NCBI GenBank assembly: GCA_903825445.1
Contig: CAIKAS010000136.1
Span: 40,109 to 104,108, forward strand
Direction of reading: 5' to 3'
DNA: 64,000 nt
From: an uncultured Acidobacteriia bacterium
GTDB taxonomy: Bacteria > Acidobacteriota > Terriglobia > Bryobacterales > Bryobacteraceae
A model generated the notes under the pieces. The model searched no databases. It was not told the DNA's origin and worked only from the letters and a program-made list of their open reading frames with translations. Shown in pieces: positions 1 through 10,053 of this stretch. The translations under genes were made by a program, and so were the position numbers. Every line of letters begins with the position of its first letter. Positions within the stretch are counted from its first letter, which is position 1.

Positions 1-486
1 GGACGACTGACAGCCGAATGGGCGAATATCGCCGTCGGCGAACAGGCCCCGGAACCGATCCCTCCCTCAACCGCTATATATATCGACTGTCTCGCCGACT
101 TCGTAGCGCTGCAACTCTGCAACTATTTCATCTATGCCATGCGCCACATTCGCCGCATGGGAATGGTCATTTCCTTCGCCATGCTGATGGTGCTTCTTGT
201 TCTGAGTTCGTACAGCTTACAGGAGCCCCTCGCAGTCGGCCGTTTTCTTGCGGTCGCATGGCTCGTTGTCAGCGTTATGATTTTCTACGTTTTTGCAGGT
301 ATGGAACGAAACTGGGTATTGAGCAAAATCGCCCGCACACGACCCGGAGAACTCGACTCCCGCTTTTGGCTGCAGATCCTCGGCATGGGGGCGCTTCCGC
401 TCCTCGCCGTCCTCGGCCACCTGTTCCCGTCCATAGCCAACTTCCTCTACTCCTGGGTTACACCCAGCATTAATGCCTTGCAATAG
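1..486 (+). CDS. C-terminal part of a multi-pass membrane protein (5' end outside window)
   Basis: The reading frame is open from the first base of the window to the TAG ending at 486, so the gene begins upstream; the ATG at 139 is only an internal methionine. About 161 residues are visible. At least three hydrophobic segments can be read (around the AMLMVLLVLSS, LAVAWLVVSVMIFYVFAG and LGMGALPLLAVLGHLF stretches), separated by short charged loops, so this is an integral membrane protein. I recognise no family motif and assign no function. It is followed closely by a strong terminator, so it ends its transcript here and is not in an operon with the downstream kinase. Confidence 0.6.
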   Translation, partial: GRLTAEWANIAVGEQAPEPIPPSTAIYIDCLADFVALQLCNYFIYAMRHIRRMGMVISFAMLMVLLVLSSYSLQEPLAVGRFLAVAWLVVSVMIFYVFAGMERNWVLSKIARTRPGELDSRFWLQILGMGALPLLAVLGHLFPSIANFLYSWVTPSINALQ

Positions 487-490
487 CAGT

Positions 491-537
491 CGGGATATCC
501 AGCGCGCGAAATCTCCCGTTGGCCGATATCCCGTTTT
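491..537 (+). terminator. Rho-independent terminator after the first membrane protein
   Basis: A perfect 9-bp inverted repeat, CGGGATATC (491-499) with GATATCCCG (525-533), is followed directly by TTTTAAT. It lies five bases after the stop codon at 486. Confidence 0.7.
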
Positions 538-583
538 AATCGTCTGCTATTCTTGCAACTAAACAGGGAAAAAGGCAGCCAGG

Positions 584-3043
584 GTGATCAAACGTTTCGA
601 GAGGTTATACGCGGCCTCGCGGCAAGTCATGTATGCCATTCTGCGCAGCCGTTCGCAAAACGATCTGCTGGATGCGGTTTCGCAGGTCATGGTCGAGTTC
701 GGCGGTTTTGCCATGGCAAATGTTGCGCTTCACAACCCTGCATCGAACGAATTATTGCCCGTGGCCCGGTATGGAGATGAACTGGGCTATCTGGATCGTG
801 TCCGGATGTTTACCGATAACCGGCCGGAGGGGCTGGGTGCGGCCGGTATTGCCTTCCGTCAGGGCAAAGCCACTATCGTGAATGATTTTTTGAACGACCC
901 AAGAAACGGGGCCTGGTCGGAGGCCGCCCGGGTGTCGGGATGGCGCTCATCTGCCGCCATTCCGATTCGCGCAGATGGAAAAACACTCGGCATACTCGGC
1001 GTCTACTCGCGGGATGCAGGTTTCTTCGGGGAGGAAGAACGGGAACTGCTGGAACAGGTCGCCCTCGATTTAGGTTTTGCTTTAGAAAACCTCGAAAAAG
1101 AGGCTCACCGCCGTCGCGTGGAAGCATCTTTGATCGCGACAGAACGCAGGCTCGAACTGGCGCTCGAATCGGGCGGCATCGGCATCTTCGAGCGCGATCT
1201 TCAGACCGGCCTGATCGAGTGGACCGGACAGACCGCACGTCTACTCGGATATACCCCTGAAGAGTTTGACACCACGAATTCTGGTTTCTATTCGAGGGTC
1301 CACCCCGATGATCTCGCCGGGCTGCAACGTGACCTTGAGCAATCGCGCGTCACCAGCACTCCCTTCGCCGTGGAATATCGCGTGGTCTGGCCGGACGGAA
1401 GCGTCCATTGGATGAGTTCACGGGGCGAATTCTTCCGCGACGAGAGTGGCGCAGTGCGTCTTCGTGGCGCATTTAAGGACATCACTGATACAAAACAAGC
1501 GCAGGAGGAACATACAAAACTAGCTGCGATGATCGCCATGAACCGGGATTTTATAGGTATTGCCGAACTCTCGGGCAAAGTGGAATACCTGAACCCCGCC
1601 GCAATGGCCCTGGTCGGAATCGAGAGTATCGCGGAGGCGCGCAGCAAGAACCTGTCCGAATTCTCGCCGGACACGGAGACTATTGGCCAAATGCTCTCTG
1701 CTCTTGAGGCCGAAGGCTATTGGATTGGCGAGTCGAAACTCAGGCATTTCGGAGATGGCAGCCTCATTGACGTGGAGATTACTGGTTTTGTCATCGCGGA
1801 TCCGGATGGAAAGCCACTGTACCTGGCGACGGTAACACGCGATATCCGCGAACGCAAGCGCGAGGCGGCCGAGCGCGCCAAGCTGGAATCGCAACTGGCA
1901 CAGTCGGCAAAAATGGAGTCCATCGGTCGCCTCGCGGGAGGTGTCGCCCATGACTTTAACAATATGCTGACCGTGATTCTGGGCTATTCGTCGTTGATTC
2001 GGGACTCCGTACCCCCCGACTGGCCTCAGTTGAGACGGCTCAACGAAATCATTACTGCCGCGCACCGCTCGAAAGACCTTACACAAAAGTTACTCGGTTT
2101 CTCCCGGCGTCAAATCATTGCCCCGGTGCCTTCAAATCTGAACGAGCTGGTTGCCGATCTCGAAGAACCGTTGGCCCGTGTAATCGGCGAGGACATCGAA
2201 CTCCGGTTTCACCCGGCCCAGGATTTGTGGAAAGTCGCCGTGGACCATTCGCAGATCAATCAGATCCTTCTCAACCTTGTCGTCAACGCGCGCGACGCCA
2301 TGCCGAAAGGTGGAAAGCTGACAGTCGAGACGGCGAACGTCGCTGTTTCGCAGGAATACTGCAGAATTCAGCCCGGAGCGACACCCGGGCAATTTGTGTT
2401 GCTGGCTGTTAGCGACACGGGCATCGGAATGGACGAGGAGACATTAAGCCAAATCTTCGAGCCGTTCTTTACCACCAAGGGGAGGGAGATGGGTACAGGC
2501 CTTGGACTCGCTATGGTCTATGGCATCGTGAAGCAGAACGGCGGATTTGTCACTGTCTACAGCGAACTCGCCCACGGCACTACGTTCAAGATCTATTTTC
2601 CGAAGGTGACCGCAACTGCCGGCGTCGAAAATATGACCGGGAAGCCGGAACACGCGCCGGTCGGACGCGGCGCGACAATACTCCTCGTGGAAGACGACGA
2701 TCTCGTGCGTACTATGGCGGCCGAGACGCTGACCAGCATCGGATACAAACCGCTGGTCGCGGCTACTCCGAAGGAGGCGATCGAGATCTGCCAGAGAGTT
2801 GAATCTGAAATCCATTTGATGCTGGCCGATGTCGTCCTGCCTGGCATGAACGGAATGGAACTGCGGGAGCGAGTCCTCGCGCTGAGGCCCGGGCTCGATG
2901 TTCTCTTCATGTCGGGTTATACGTCGAACGTGATCGTCAACCACGGCGTCCTGAAAAAAGGTGTGAATTTTATTCAGAAACCGTTCAGCAAGGAAGATCT
3001 CGCCCGGAGCCTCGACACGGTTCTGATGGCAAAAAAACTCTGA
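584..3043 (+). CDS. Hybrid sensor histidine kinase (GAF-PAS-PAS-HisKA-HATPase-receiver)
   Basis: An 819-residue protein without transmembrane segments, so probably cytoplasmic. Order of domains: GAF about 18-170, PAS about 190-310 and 315-430 (the first ends in the PAC-like [10 protein letters not shown]), HisKA with the phosphorylatable His456 in AHDFNN, HATPase_c with N box ([11 protein letters not shown]), G1 (DTGIGM), F box (FEPFFTT) and G2 ([11 protein letters not shown]), then a C-terminal receiver with acidic cluster EDDD, phospho-acceptor Asp749 ([10 protein letters not shown]) and Lys in FIQKPF. All catalytic residues are present. The start is a GTG preceded by AAAGG about 8 bases upstream. 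Family knowledge: such kinases move phosphate from His to Asp and on to a separate Hpt or regulator; none is visible nearby. The input signal is unknown. Confidence 0.9.
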   Translation: MIKRFERLYAASRQVMYAILRSRSQNDLLDAVSQVMVEFGGFAMANVALHNPASNELLPVARYGDELGYLDRVRMFTDNRPEGLGAAGIAFRQGKATIVNDFLNDPRNGAWSEAARVSGWRSSAAIPIRADGKTLGILGVYSRDAGFFGEEERELLEQVALDLGFALENLEKEAHRRRVEASLIATERRLELALESGGIGIFERDLQTGLIEWTGQTARLLGYTPEEFDTTNSGFYSRVHPDDLAGLQRDLEQSRVTSTPFAVEYRVVWPDGSVHWMSSRGEFFRDESGAVRLRGAFKDITDTKQAQEEHTKLAAMIAMNRDFIGIAELSGKVEYLNPAAMALVGIESIAEARSKNLSEFSPDTETIGQMLSALEAEGYWIGESKLRHFGDGSLIDVEITGFVIADPDGKPLYLATVTRDIRERKREAAERAKLESQLAQSAKMESIGRLAGGVAHDFNNMLTVILGYSSLIRDSVPPDWPQLRRLNEIITAAHRSKDLTQKLLGFSRRQIIAPVPSNLNELVADLEEPLARVIGEDIELRFHPAQDLWKVAVDHSQINQILLNLVVNARDAMPKGGKLTVETANVAVSQEYCRIQPGATPGQFVLLAVSDTGIGMDEETLSQIFEPFFTTKGREMGTGLGLAMVYGIVKQNGGFVTVYSELAHGTTFKIYFPKVTATAGVENMTGKPEHAPVGRGATILLVEDDDLVRTMAAETLTSIGYKPLVAATPKEAIEICQRVESEIHLMLADVVLPGMNGMELRERVLALRPGLDVLFMSGYTSNVIVNHGVLKKGVNFIQKPFSKEDLARSLDTVLMAKKL

Positions 3044-3049
3044 CGAACT

Positions 3050-3066
3050 GCACGCCCCGCGCGTGC
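3050..3066. terminator. Hairpin between convergent stop codons
   Basis: GCACGC (3050-3055), five-base loop, GCGTGC (3061-3066) sits exactly between the stop of the sensor kinase and the stop of the opposing ribonuclease J gene. There is no U-run on either strand, so it may be only a weak or bidirectional terminator. Confidence 0.35.
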
Positions 3067-3067
3067 C

Positions 3068-4756
3068 TCAGATCTCCAGAATCACCGGCATAATCAGCGG
3101 ACGCCGTTGCGCCTCTCGGCTGATAAACCGCTTCAGATCTGCGCGGATTTTTTCCTTCACCACGCCCCAGTCTGATTTCTCTTCATCGCTCGACCCCTCA
3201 AGCGTATGCTCCACTGCGGCCTTTGCCCGCGCCATGAACTCCGGATCGTCGTCCAGGCCAAACCCTCGGCTCACAATCTCCGTCGATTCGATCTTCCCCG
3301 TCAGCTGATTGATGGCAATGATAGGGATCACGATCCCGTCCTCGGCAATCACCTTGCGGTCGCGAATCACCATATCGCCGACCACTTCGCCCACTGCGCC
3401 GGAATCGATACAAACCCGTCCTACAGTCACCCGTCCTGCCTTCCGCGCGCCCTTCTTATCGAACTCCAGCAAATCGCCGGTTTCGAGGATGAACGTTTCC
3501 TTCAAACCGTGCGGACGCAAATGCTCCGCCAGCCGGGCATGCTTCGAAAGCTGTCTGTACTCACCATGCACCGGAACGAAATACTTCGGCCGTACCAGAT
3601 TCAGCACCAGCCGCAATTCTTCCATCGATCCGTGCCCTGAAACGTGCAGAGGCGGATTCATGCTCCCGTAAATCACGTCCGCCCCGCGTCGCGAAAGATG
3701 ATCGATCATGCGGAAGATCGTCTTCTCGTTCCCGGGAATGATACGCGAACTCAGCACCACCATATCGCCCGGGTCCACCGAAATATGTTTGTGGTTGTCC
3801 ACCGCCACCCGCGAAAGCGCCGACATCGGTTCGCCCTGCGTCCCCGAAATCAGCACGGTCACTTTCGACGGCTTCGTGTTCGCCACGTCCTGCGGCCGGA
3901 TCAGCACGCCATCGGGTATCGAAAGCAGCCCGTGCCTGTGCGCGATCTCCGTCACCGAATTCATACTGCGCCCGACCAGCGCAACTTTGCGCCCATTCTC
4001 GTGCGATAGATCCAGGATCACCTGCAGGCGGTGAATCGACGAACTGAAACACGAAACGAACAGCTTGCTCTCAGCTCTGTGAAACACGTCCTCAAGGCGA
4101 GGCCGTACTGCGCGCTCTGAGTCCGAATAGCCCGGACGGTCCGCGTTCGTCGAATCCGAAAGCAGCAGCAGCACTCCCCGCTTGCCGTAATCTGCCAGCG
4201 TGTGCAGATCAAATAGCTCGTTATCGATCGGCGTCGGGTCCACTTTGAAATCGCCCGTATGAATAATGACGCCGAGCGGCGTCGTGACGGCGATCGCCAC
4301 GGCACTCACAATCGAGTGCGTCACGTGAATGAACTCGATCTTAAATGGACCGATATCGAAAATGTCCTTCGGCTTTTTCGGACGAAGGTCCGGCTTTTCC
4401 ACGTCGTACTCTTCGAGCCGACGCTCCACCAGCGACAGCGTGAACGGCGTACCGTAAACCGGCACGTCAAACTCCGTCAGAAAGAAAGCCACCGCGCCGA
4501 TATGATCTTCGTGGCCGTGCGTCAGCAGCAGCGCCTTCACATGCTGCCGGTTCTCCTTCAGAAATGTGAGGTCTGGCGTGACGATGTCCACACCCAGCAA
4601 CTCATCTTCGGGGAACATCATGCCGGAGTCGATCACTATGATGTCGTCGCCGTAGCGAATACACATCATGTTCTTGCCGAATTCGCCGAGCCCGCCGAGC
4701 GCGACGATCTGAAGTTTTTTATCTGATGGGGACAAATCAAATTCTACCGCGACCAA
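3068..4756 (-). CDS. rnj: Ribonuclease J (metallo-beta-lactamase / beta-CASP)
   Basis: A 562-residue protein, the usual RNase J length. The zinc-binding HxHxDH motif is at residues 80-85 (HGHEDH), followed by further metallo-beta-lactamase motifs (HSIVSAV, HTGDFKVD), the beta-CASP insertion and the C-terminal HGEYRQL / HVSGHGS metal and phosphate motifs. Family knowledge: RNase J combines 5'-3' exonuclease and endonuclease activity in mRNA decay and rRNA maturation. The frame starts at TTG 4756 with GGTGG just upstream; a second TTG at 4735 is possible, and no ATG is available before the conserved KLQIVALGGLGE. The start region overlaps the upstream of the divergent nitroreductase, so the two promoters probably interleave. 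Confidence 0.93.
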   Translation of the reverse strand: MVAVEFDLSPSDKKLQIVALGGLGEFGKNMMCIRYGDDIIVIDSGMMFPEDELLGVDIVTPDLTFLKENRQHVKALLLTHGHEDHIGAVAFFLTEFDVPVYGTPFTLSLVERRLEEYDVEKPDLRPKKPKDIFDIGPFKIEFIHVTHSIVSAVAIAVTTPLGVIIHTGDFKVDPTPIDNELFDLHTLADYGKRGVLLLLSDSTNADRPGYSDSERAVRPRLEDVFHRAESKLFVSCFSSSIHRLQVILDLSHENGRKVALVGRSMNSVTEIAHRHGLLSIPDGVLIRPQDVANTKPSKVTVLISGTQGEPMSALSRVAVDNHKHISVDPGDMVVLSSRIIPGNEKTIFRMIDHLSRRGADVIYGSMNPPLHVSGHGSMEELRLVLNLVRPKYFVPVHGEYRQLSKHARLAEHLRPHGLKETFILETGDLLEFDKKGARKAGRVTVGRVCIDSGAVGEVVGDMVIRDRKVIAEDGIVIPIIAINQLTGKIESTEIVSRGFGLDDDPEFMARAKAAVEHTLEGSSDEEKSDWGVVKEKIRADLKRFISREAQRRPLIMPVILEI

Positions 4757-4785
4757 CGGCCACCGGAGTGCATCTTAGAAATCGC

Positions 4786-5352
4786 ATGCCCGATACACAC
4801 CAATTGAACGACCTCATCGCGCGGCGCTGGAGCCCCCGTTCTTACAACGGAAGAGAAATAGAAACCTGGAAGCTCCGCACTCTTTTCGACGCCGCCATTT
4901 GGGCCGCCTCCTGCTTCGGCGAAGAGCCGTGGCGATACATCTGCGCCCCTCGCACGGACAAGGAACAATTCGACCGCCTCCTCGGCTTGCTTGTCGAAAA
5001 AAATCAGCAGTGGGCCAGGGACGCCGGCGCATTGGCCATTTCCGTAGCTAAGAAGACGTTCACGCACAACAACGCCCCCAACCGTTTCGCCGTCCACGAT
5101 ATAGGCACGGCCTTCGGCCAGCTCAGCCTCCAGGCCGTTGCCCTGGGTCTCCAGGTCCACGGTATGGGTGGATTCGACGCCGCCCGCACCCGTGCCGAAT
5201 TCGCCATCCCGGGCGACTTCGAAGTCGGTGCCGCCTTCGCCATCGGCTACCTGGATGGCGATGGAGTCCCGCCGGCCGGCCGCAAACGCCGCCCCCTCTC
5301 CGAAACGGTCTTCACGGGCGCCTGGGGCTCGCCAGCCTCATTTGCCCCGTAG
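4786..5352 (+). CDS. Nitroreductase family protein (FMN-dependent)
   Basis: 188 residues from ATG 4786. The family N-terminal signature RRWSPRSYNGREI (flavin-phosphate binding RxSxRxF type) is present, followed by AAIWAASCFGEEPWRYI and the C-terminal FAIGYLDGDG segment that closes the flavin site. Members reduce nitro compounds, quinones or enals with NAD(P)H. The longer frame back to ATG 4726 would overlap the divergent ribonuclease J start and adds 20 residues with no family similarity, so ATG 4786 is preferred, although its ribosome binding site is weak. The substrate cannot be predicted. Confidence 0.85.
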   Translation: MPDTHQLNDLIARRWSPRSYNGREIETWKLRTLFDAAIWAASCFGEEPWRYICAPRTDKEQFDRLLGLLVEKNQQWARDAGALAISVAKKTFTHNNAPNRFAVHDIGTAFGQLSLQAVALGLQVHGMGGFDAARTRAEFAIPGDFEVGAAFAIGYLDGDGVPPAGRKRRPLSETVFTGAWGSPASFAP

Positions 5353-5399
5353 TCCCTCCCCATACCCCTCCGCTGGCCCACCTGAACCCTCCAGCCACC

Positions 5400-5513
5400 C
5401 CCAAACGCAGAAAGGCCCGCCTCTCACGAGCCGGGCCTTGTACGCAACCTCGGTTCCCCGAGGTTTCGATTGGGAGAATTTTCGACGGCTTCAACAACCG
5501 GCAAAAACTTTGT
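5400..5513 (-). ncRNA. Candidate small RNA with terminator hairpin
   Basis: A minus-strand transcript starting about 7 bases after the -10 box at 5520-5525 would run through two strong hairpins: CCTCGG-type stem 5446-5453/5458-5465 (8 bp, 4-base loop) and AAGGCCCG-type stem 5412-5419/5432-5439 (8 bp, 12-base loop) followed by a T-rich CTTTCTGCGTTT. No convincing protein is encoded: a 61-codon frame beginning TTG at 5497 runs past the hairpins, has no Shine-Dalgarno sequence and resembles nothing I know. It contains no SRP-RNA core and is not a tRNA. The second hairpin may also terminate the plus-strand nitroreductase transcript. Inferred only from promoter plus terminator. Confidence 0.4.
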
Positions 5514-5519
5514 GATTGG

Positions 5520-5549
5520 ATCTTAGAATTTTAAGGGGGGCGGCGTCAA
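5520..5549 (-). promoter_or_regulatory. Sigma-70-type promoter for the candidate small RNA
   Basis: Read on the minus strand: -35 TTGACG (5549-5544), an 18-base spacer, and -10 TAAGAT (5525-5520). It faces a protein-free stretch ending in a hairpin terminator. Confidence 0.45.
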
Positions 5550-5567
5550 GTCTAAAAAATCTGCGAT

Positions 5568-5620
5568 TTGTCCACAGTCTAACCCCATGAGTTCCAGCGT
5601 GTTGCGAAAGTTGTGGATAA
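5568..5620. promoter_or_regulatory. Two opposed DnaA-box-like sites
   Basis: TGTGGATAA at 5612-5620 is a perfect minus-strand TTATCCACA box. TTGTCCACA at 5568-5576 on the plus strand differs from it at one position. They lie 35 bases apart, facing each other, 20-70 bases upstream of the small-RNA promoter. A short TGCAC/GTGCA dyad and a CCCC-TTCG-GGGG hairpin (5652-5663) follow before the next gene. Confidence 0.35.
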
Positions 5621-5700
5621 GGGCTTGAATTTGCACCAAGATCGTGCATTGCCCCTTCGGGGGAGCGGTAAACAGCTACAACCAAAACCAAACAAGAGAC

Positions 5701-6723
5701 TTACGGGCGGCCGGTAAGGTGCAGAGAGATCATTTCATCGGCATCACTGGCCGATCCCTTGCGTCTCCAGGCGTGTCGAATGAAGCCGAACACGAGCCCC
5801 GAGACTATGCAAAACGCTATCAAAACGCCACAGAGTATGACTATGTTAAGGAACAGGTTAGCCGGGTTGTCCTTGAGGGTGGGGGGGTGTTCGGCGAGGG
5901 TTACTTCGGCCTGGTATTTGACCTGTGCCAGGAGCCTTTCGGCCTCGTCGGGGGTGGCCGGGTGGAGGGCGACGGCGACCAGCGGGCCGGTCCTTTTGGC
6001 GACGGCACCGGGGATTGCCTCGAACATGGGGTACTGTTTCTGGGCCATCTCGATGGCCGGGAAGTTGAAGACTACGATGGTAGTCTTGCCTTTGCCCTTC
6101 GGCGGGAGGTAGTCGGCGGCTTCCGCCTCGGAACTGAAATGGAAGGCGGCGGTGGACGAGGGGATCACGGGCGCGTATTTGGCCAGGCTTTCGGGGCCCA
6201 GGATATAGCGTTCGGAATTCGCAATGGCACCAGACGGCATATAGCGCGGCAGCGTCGGAAGCTGCGCATTCGAGTAGTGTGGGGCAGTCAGGAAGACGTG
6301 TCCCAGCTCTTCCTTGCTGGGCTTCAAGCCGCGAAAAATGAAGAGGAAATTGCCTACCGCAATGTACTGGGCGCTGTTCGGGCCGTCGGGGGTTTCGACG
6401 CCCATGCCGTCCACCTCAAACTTGTGCACGTCGGCGGGGCGAATCGCATTCCACGCGGCGAATGAGCCGGTAGAATCGCTGAAACGCCAGGCCGTAATGG
6501 TGAACGACTTGTTGGTGGCGGGGTCCGTGTACGGCGCCTGTTCGGATTCCTGGAGACCGTACTCGCCCCACACTTTGGGATCGGGCGCGGGGACTGCGAC
6601 GGGGTCGCCGCGTTTCCACTGGCCGATGGTGTCCGGCAGAATTGTGGCGTGTGCCATGGCCGGAAGCAGCACAAGAATCGCAGTGGTGAGTAGTCTCAGA
6701 CGCAAGATCAGGCTCCGTGGCAC
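5701..6723 (-). CDS. Secreted/membrane-anchored protein of unknown function (DUF6599-like)
   Basis: 340 residues from a GTG that overlaps the end of secA by 16 bases, so translation is probably coupled; a TTG six codons later (6705) is an alternative. An N-terminal signal peptide ([16 protein letters not shown]) is followed by a soluble extracytoplasmic region, then one membrane helix near residues 295-320 ([25 protein letters not shown]) and a short basic cytoplasmic tail. The pattern of an acidobacterial protein beginning [12 protein letters not shown] after the signal reminds me of the DUF6599 family, but I could not check this. No catalytic motif is visible. Its position after secA does not prove a role in secretion. 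Confidence 0.7.
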   Translation of the reverse strand: MPRSLILRLRLLTTAILVLLPAMAHATILPDTIGQWKRGDPVAVPAPDPKVWGEYGLQESEQAPYTDPATNKSFTITAWRFSDSTGSFAAWNAIRPADVHKFEVDGMGVETPDGPNSAQYIAVGNFLFIFRGLKPSKEELGHVFLTAPHYSNAQLPTLPRYMPSGAIANSERYILGPESLAKYAPVIPSSTAAFHFSSEAEAADYLPPKGKGKTTIVVFNFPAIEMAQKQYPMFEAIPGAVAKRTGPLVAVALHPATPDEAERLLAQVKYQAEVTLAEHPPTLKDNPANLFLNIVILCGVLIAFCIVSGLVFGFIRHAWRRKGSASDADEMISLHLTGRP

Positions 6724-9566
6724 TTCTTATATTTTTTGCCGCTGCCGCAGGGGCAGGGATCGTTGCGGCCGACTTTGGGGCCACCGTTCGATACGGTCTG
6801 GCTGGCCGTGCTTTCGCCCGGCGCGCCGAACTGGAGTTCCTTCAGTTCCTTCTCGTGTTTCTTCTGCAGGCCGCGTGTCATATCCTGCACGGCGCTTTGG
6901 GCGGCGCGCTTGCGCTCTTCGGCCGCAGCCTGCGATTCCTGAAGGCGACGCAGTTCGGCTTCGGCTTCCTCGCCGCCACCGTTGTCATCATCGTCGTCGT
7001 TATTTGAAAACGGCAGAGCGGGACCGCTCTCGCCCGGGCCCCTCTCAAAGCGCAGGAAGTAGAGATAGCGCACCGTTTCGTCTTCGATGCGATCCATCAT
7101 GTCCTGGAAGAGGACGAACGACTCCTTCTTGTATTCGACCAGCGGATCTTTCTGCCCGTAGCCGCGAAGACCAATGCCTTCCTTCAGGTGGTCCATCGAG
7201 AGCAGGTGGTCTTTCCACTGATCGTCGATGATGTGGAGCATGATGTTGCGCTCGGCTTCGCGCATCAGGCTGGCGCCGACGAGTTCTTCTTTGGCGTCGT
7301 ACATGGCGGCCGCGCGCTGGGCCAGTTCGTCTTCGATTTGCTCGGCTGTCCGGCCGGAGAAATCGTTCGGATTCATGCGGAGGCCGAAACGGCTCAGCAG
7401 ATCAGTTTGGAGCGACGTGAGATCCCACTCTGTGGGGCGCGCATCCTGCGGGCAAGCCGTCTCGACGGCAGCGGCGATGACGCCGCGCGTCATTTCCATC
7501 ACTCGCTCTTTCTGATCGACGCCTTCGAGCAGACCGCGACGCAGGGTATAAACCGCGAGGCGCTGCTTGTTCATGACGTCGTCGTATTCGAGGAGGTGTT
7601 TGCGGGAATCGAAATTCTGCGCTTCGACGGCTTTTTGCGCGGCTGCGATGCGCTTGGTGATCATGCCGGACTCAATCGGTACATCTTCTTCCATGCCGAG
7701 GCGCAGCATGAGATTTTGCATTTTGTCGCCGCCGAAGATGCGCAGCAGATCGTCCTGCAAAGAAAGATAGAAACGCGAACTGCCGGGATCGCCCTGACGA
7801 CCGGCGCGGCCACGCAACTGATTATCGATACGCCGTGAATCGTGGCGTTCGGTGCCGGTGATGTGCAAGCCACCGAGTTCGGTTACCGCGTCGTGCTCGA
7901 CTTTGCACTGCGCCTTAATTTCTTCCAGCGTCCGTTCCCAATCGGCTTTGAACTCTTCGCGATCCGGATCCTTGCCCTGTTTGCGCATGGAGTCGCGCGC
8001 CATGGATTCCGGATTGCCACCGAGCAAAATATCGGTACCGCGTCCGGCCATGTTGGTGGAAACCGTGACCGCGCCGCGACGTCCAGCCTGGGCAACGATG
8101 TGCGCTTCGCGTTCGTGATTCTTGGCGTTGAGAACTTCGTGTTTGACGCCCATCTTCGAGAGCATCTTCGACAGATACTCCGACTTTTCGACCGAGATGG
8201 TGCCGACGAGCACGGGCTGGCCGCGCTCCTGGAATTCCTTGATTTCCTTGGCGGCGTTGCGGAACTTTTCATCGGCGGTGCGGAAAACCACGTCCTGAAA
8301 TTCCTTGCGGATCATGGGCCGGTTGGTCGGGATTACCGTGACATCCAGCTTGTAGATCTTCTGGAATTCGGCGGCTTCGGTTTCGGCGGTACCGGTCATG
8401 CCGGAGAGCTTGGAGTAGAGGCGGAAATAATTCTGGAAGCTGATGGTCGCGAGCGTCTGCGTCTCGCGTTCGATCTTGACGCCTTCCTTCGCTTCCACTG
8501 CCTGGTGGAGACCGTCCGACCAGCGGCGACCCGCCATTAAGCGCCCGGTGAACTCATCGACAATGATGACTTCGCCGTCTTTGACGACGTAGTCTTTGTC
8601 CTTCTGGAACGTGACGTGAGCTTTGAGCGCCTGCTGAATGTGGTGGTTCCACTCAACGTTCTGCGGCTCATACATGTTGCCGATCCCGAGCAGTTTTTCC
8701 ACGCGCAGAACGCCTTCTTCAGTGAGGGCGCAGGTGCGGTGCTTTTCTTCCACCGTGTAATCGCCGGTAGTGTATTTTTCGCCGGGCTCTTTGCCTTCGA
8801 TCACTTCGCCGCGCACGAGATGCGGGATAACCTTGTTGGCCTTGTAATATTTGTCGGTAGATTCTTCGCTGGGGCCGGAGATGATGAGCGGGGTGCGCGC
8901 TTCATCTATAAGGATGGAGTCGACTTCATCGACGATGGCGAAGTTGTGGCCGCGCTGGGCGCAGTTGGCCAGCTGGAACTTCATGTTGTCGCGGAGATAG
9001 TCGAAGCCGAATTCGTTGTTGGTGCCGTAGGTGATATCGGAAGCGTAAGAGACTTTGCGCTCCTGATCGTCGAGATCGTGCACGATGATGCCTACGGTAA
9101 GGCCGAGAAATTTGTGGATGCGGCCCATCCACTCGGCGTCGCGCTTGGCGAGATAGTCGTTGACGGTGACGATGTGGACGCCTTTGCCGGAGAGCGCGTT
9201 GAGATAGCTGGGCGCGGTGGCAACGAGCGTTTTGCCTTCACCGGTTTTCATTTCGGCGATCTGGCCTTTATGGAGGACCATGCCGCCGATCAGCTGAGCG
9301 TCGAAATGCCGCATGTTGAGAACGCGGCGGCTGGCTTCGCGAACGGTGGCGAAGGCTTCGGGCAGAATATCGTCGAGGGTGGCGCCACGGGCGAGACGTT
9401 CTTTGAAGTCGATGGTCTTCGCTGCCAGATCGATATCGGAAAGCTGTTGGATCGCCGGTTCCAGATCGTTGATCTTAGCCACCAGCGGACGCAACGCTTT
9501 TATCTCGCGTTCGTTCCGCGTGCCAAAGATTTTGGCCAGTACTGTATCAATGATCTCAAAAGCCAT
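6708..9566 (-). CDS. secA: Preprotein translocase ATPase SecA
   Basis: 952 residues from ATG 9566; an in-frame extension to 9716 runs through the repeat sequence upstream and is not believed. Walker A is MKTGEGKT at 106-113 and Walker [11 protein letters not shown] starts near 213; the helicase-like second nucleotide-binding domain ([25 protein letters not shown]) and helical wing and scaffold domains follow. The C-terminus is a complete zinc-binding SEC-C tail ([17 protein letters not shown]). SecA drives unfolded preproteins through SecYEG with ATP. There is no obvious Shine-Dalgarno sequence ahead of the ATG. Confidence 0.97.
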   Translation of the reverse strand: MAFEIIDTVLAKIFGTRNEREIKALRPLVAKINDLEPAIQQLSDIDLAAKTIDFKERLARGATLDDILPEAFATVREASRRVLNMRHFDAQLIGGMVLHKGQIAEMKTGEGKTLVATAPSYLNALSGKGVHIVTVNDYLAKRDAEWMGRIHKFLGLTVGIIVHDLDDQERKVSYASDITYGTNNEFGFDYLRDNMKFQLANCAQRGHNFAIVDEVDSILIDEARTPLIISGPSEESTDKYYKANKVIPHLVRGEVIEGKEPGEKYTTGDYTVEEKHRTCALTEEGVLRVEKLLGIGNMYEPQNVEWNHHIQQALKAHVTFQKDKDYVVKDGEVIIVDEFTGRLMAGRRWSDGLHQAVEAKEGVKIERETQTLATISFQNYFRLYSKLSGMTGTAETEAAEFQKIYKLDVTVIPTNRPMIRKEFQDVVFRTADEKFRNAAKEIKEFQERGQPVLVGTISVEKSEYLSKMLSKMGVKHEVLNAKNHEREAHIVAQAGRRGAVTVSTNMAGRGTDILLGGNPESMARDSMRKQGKDPDREEFKADWERTLEEIKAQCKVEHDAVTELGGLHITGTERHDSRRIDNQLRGRAGRQGDPGSSRFYLSLQDDLLRIFGGDKMQNLMLRLGMEEDVPIESGMITKRIAAAQKAVEAQNFDSRKHLLEYDDVMNKQRLAVYTLRRGLLEGVDQKERVMEMTRGVIAAAVETACPQDARPTEWDLTSLQTDLLSRFGLRMNPNDFSGRTAEQIEDELAQRAAAMYDAKEELVGASLMREAERNIMLHIIDDQWKDHLLSMDHLKEGIGLRGYGQKDPLVEYKKESFVLFQDMMDRIEDETVRYLYFLRFERGPGESGPALPFSNNDDDDDNGGGEEAEAELRRLQESQAAAEERKRAAQSAVQDMTRGLQKKHEKELKELQFGAPGESTASQTVSNGGPKVGRNDPCPCGSGKKYKKCHGA

Positions 9567-9601
9567 AAGAGGGGATGTTGTTATTTTAGCGCGAAGAATA
9601 T

Positions 9602-9634
9602 GGCCACGGATGCACACGGATGCGCACGGATTGA
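9602..9634 (+). repeat. Short CACGGATG tandem repeat between secA and the GxxExxY gene
   Basis: Three 10-base units, CACGGATGCA, CACGGATGCG and CACGGATTGA (9605-9634), preceded by GGC. Related CCAC(G/A)GATG sequence occurs at 16697-16729 and, inverted, at 59373-59394. Confidence 0.5.
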
Positions 9635-9669
9635 CGGAGCTAAGACATTGAAGGGAATGTGCCGAATAG

Positions 9670-10053
9670 ATGGGCATGGAATGCTCCGAACTAAATGCTT
9701 TGTGTGAGAAGGTCATTGGGGCCTCTTTTGCGGTTTCGAATTCTTTGGGGGCGGGATTTTTGGAGAAGGTTTATGAGAGGGCGTTGCTCACGGAGTTGAG
9801 ATTGGCTGGGATTCGGGTGGTGGCCCAGGCTCCGTTTCCTGTGATGTATCGGGAGGAGGTGGTGGGTGAGTATTTTGCGGATTTGCTGGTGGAGGGGTCG
9901 CTGATTGTGGAGTTGGAGTGCACGGAGCGGCTGGGGGCGGAGCATTTGGCTAAGTGTTTAAATTACCTGAAGGCGTCGGGATTGAGGCTTTGTTTGCTGG
10001 TCAATTTTTATCGGACGCGGGTGGAATTGAAGAGGGTCGTGGTGGGCTACTGA
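9670..10053 (+). CDS. GxxExxY protein (PD-(D/E)XK nuclease-like)
   Basis: 127 residues. The defining motif GFLEKVY is at 29-35, and the nuclease-like core follows: [14 protein letters not shown] with Asp71 and Glu81. Members of this family as I remember them read VELKAV here; this protein has Glu83 where the catalytic lysine is expected, so it may be inactive. The family is often multicopy and sits in intergenic or intron-like insertions; its cellular role is not established. Codon use is unlike the neighbours, rich in TTG, GGG, GTG and TTT rather than C-ending codons, which suggests transfer. It ends 7 bases inside the opposing HNH gene. Confidence 0.75.
   Translation: MGMECSELNALCEKVIGASFAVSNSLGAGFLEKVYERALLTELRLAGIRVVAQAPFPVMYREEVVGEYFADLLVEGSLIVELECTERLGAEHLAKCLNYLKASGLRLCLLVNFYRTRVELKRVVVGY

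Noticed and set aside
5440..5700. Possible replication origin at the DnaA boxes
   Set aside because: Only two boxes, no clear AT-rich unwinding region, and no dnaA, dnaN or gidA nearby.
9602..9634. CRISPR array
   Set aside because: Units are 10 bases and contiguous without spacers; no cas genes anywhere in the window.
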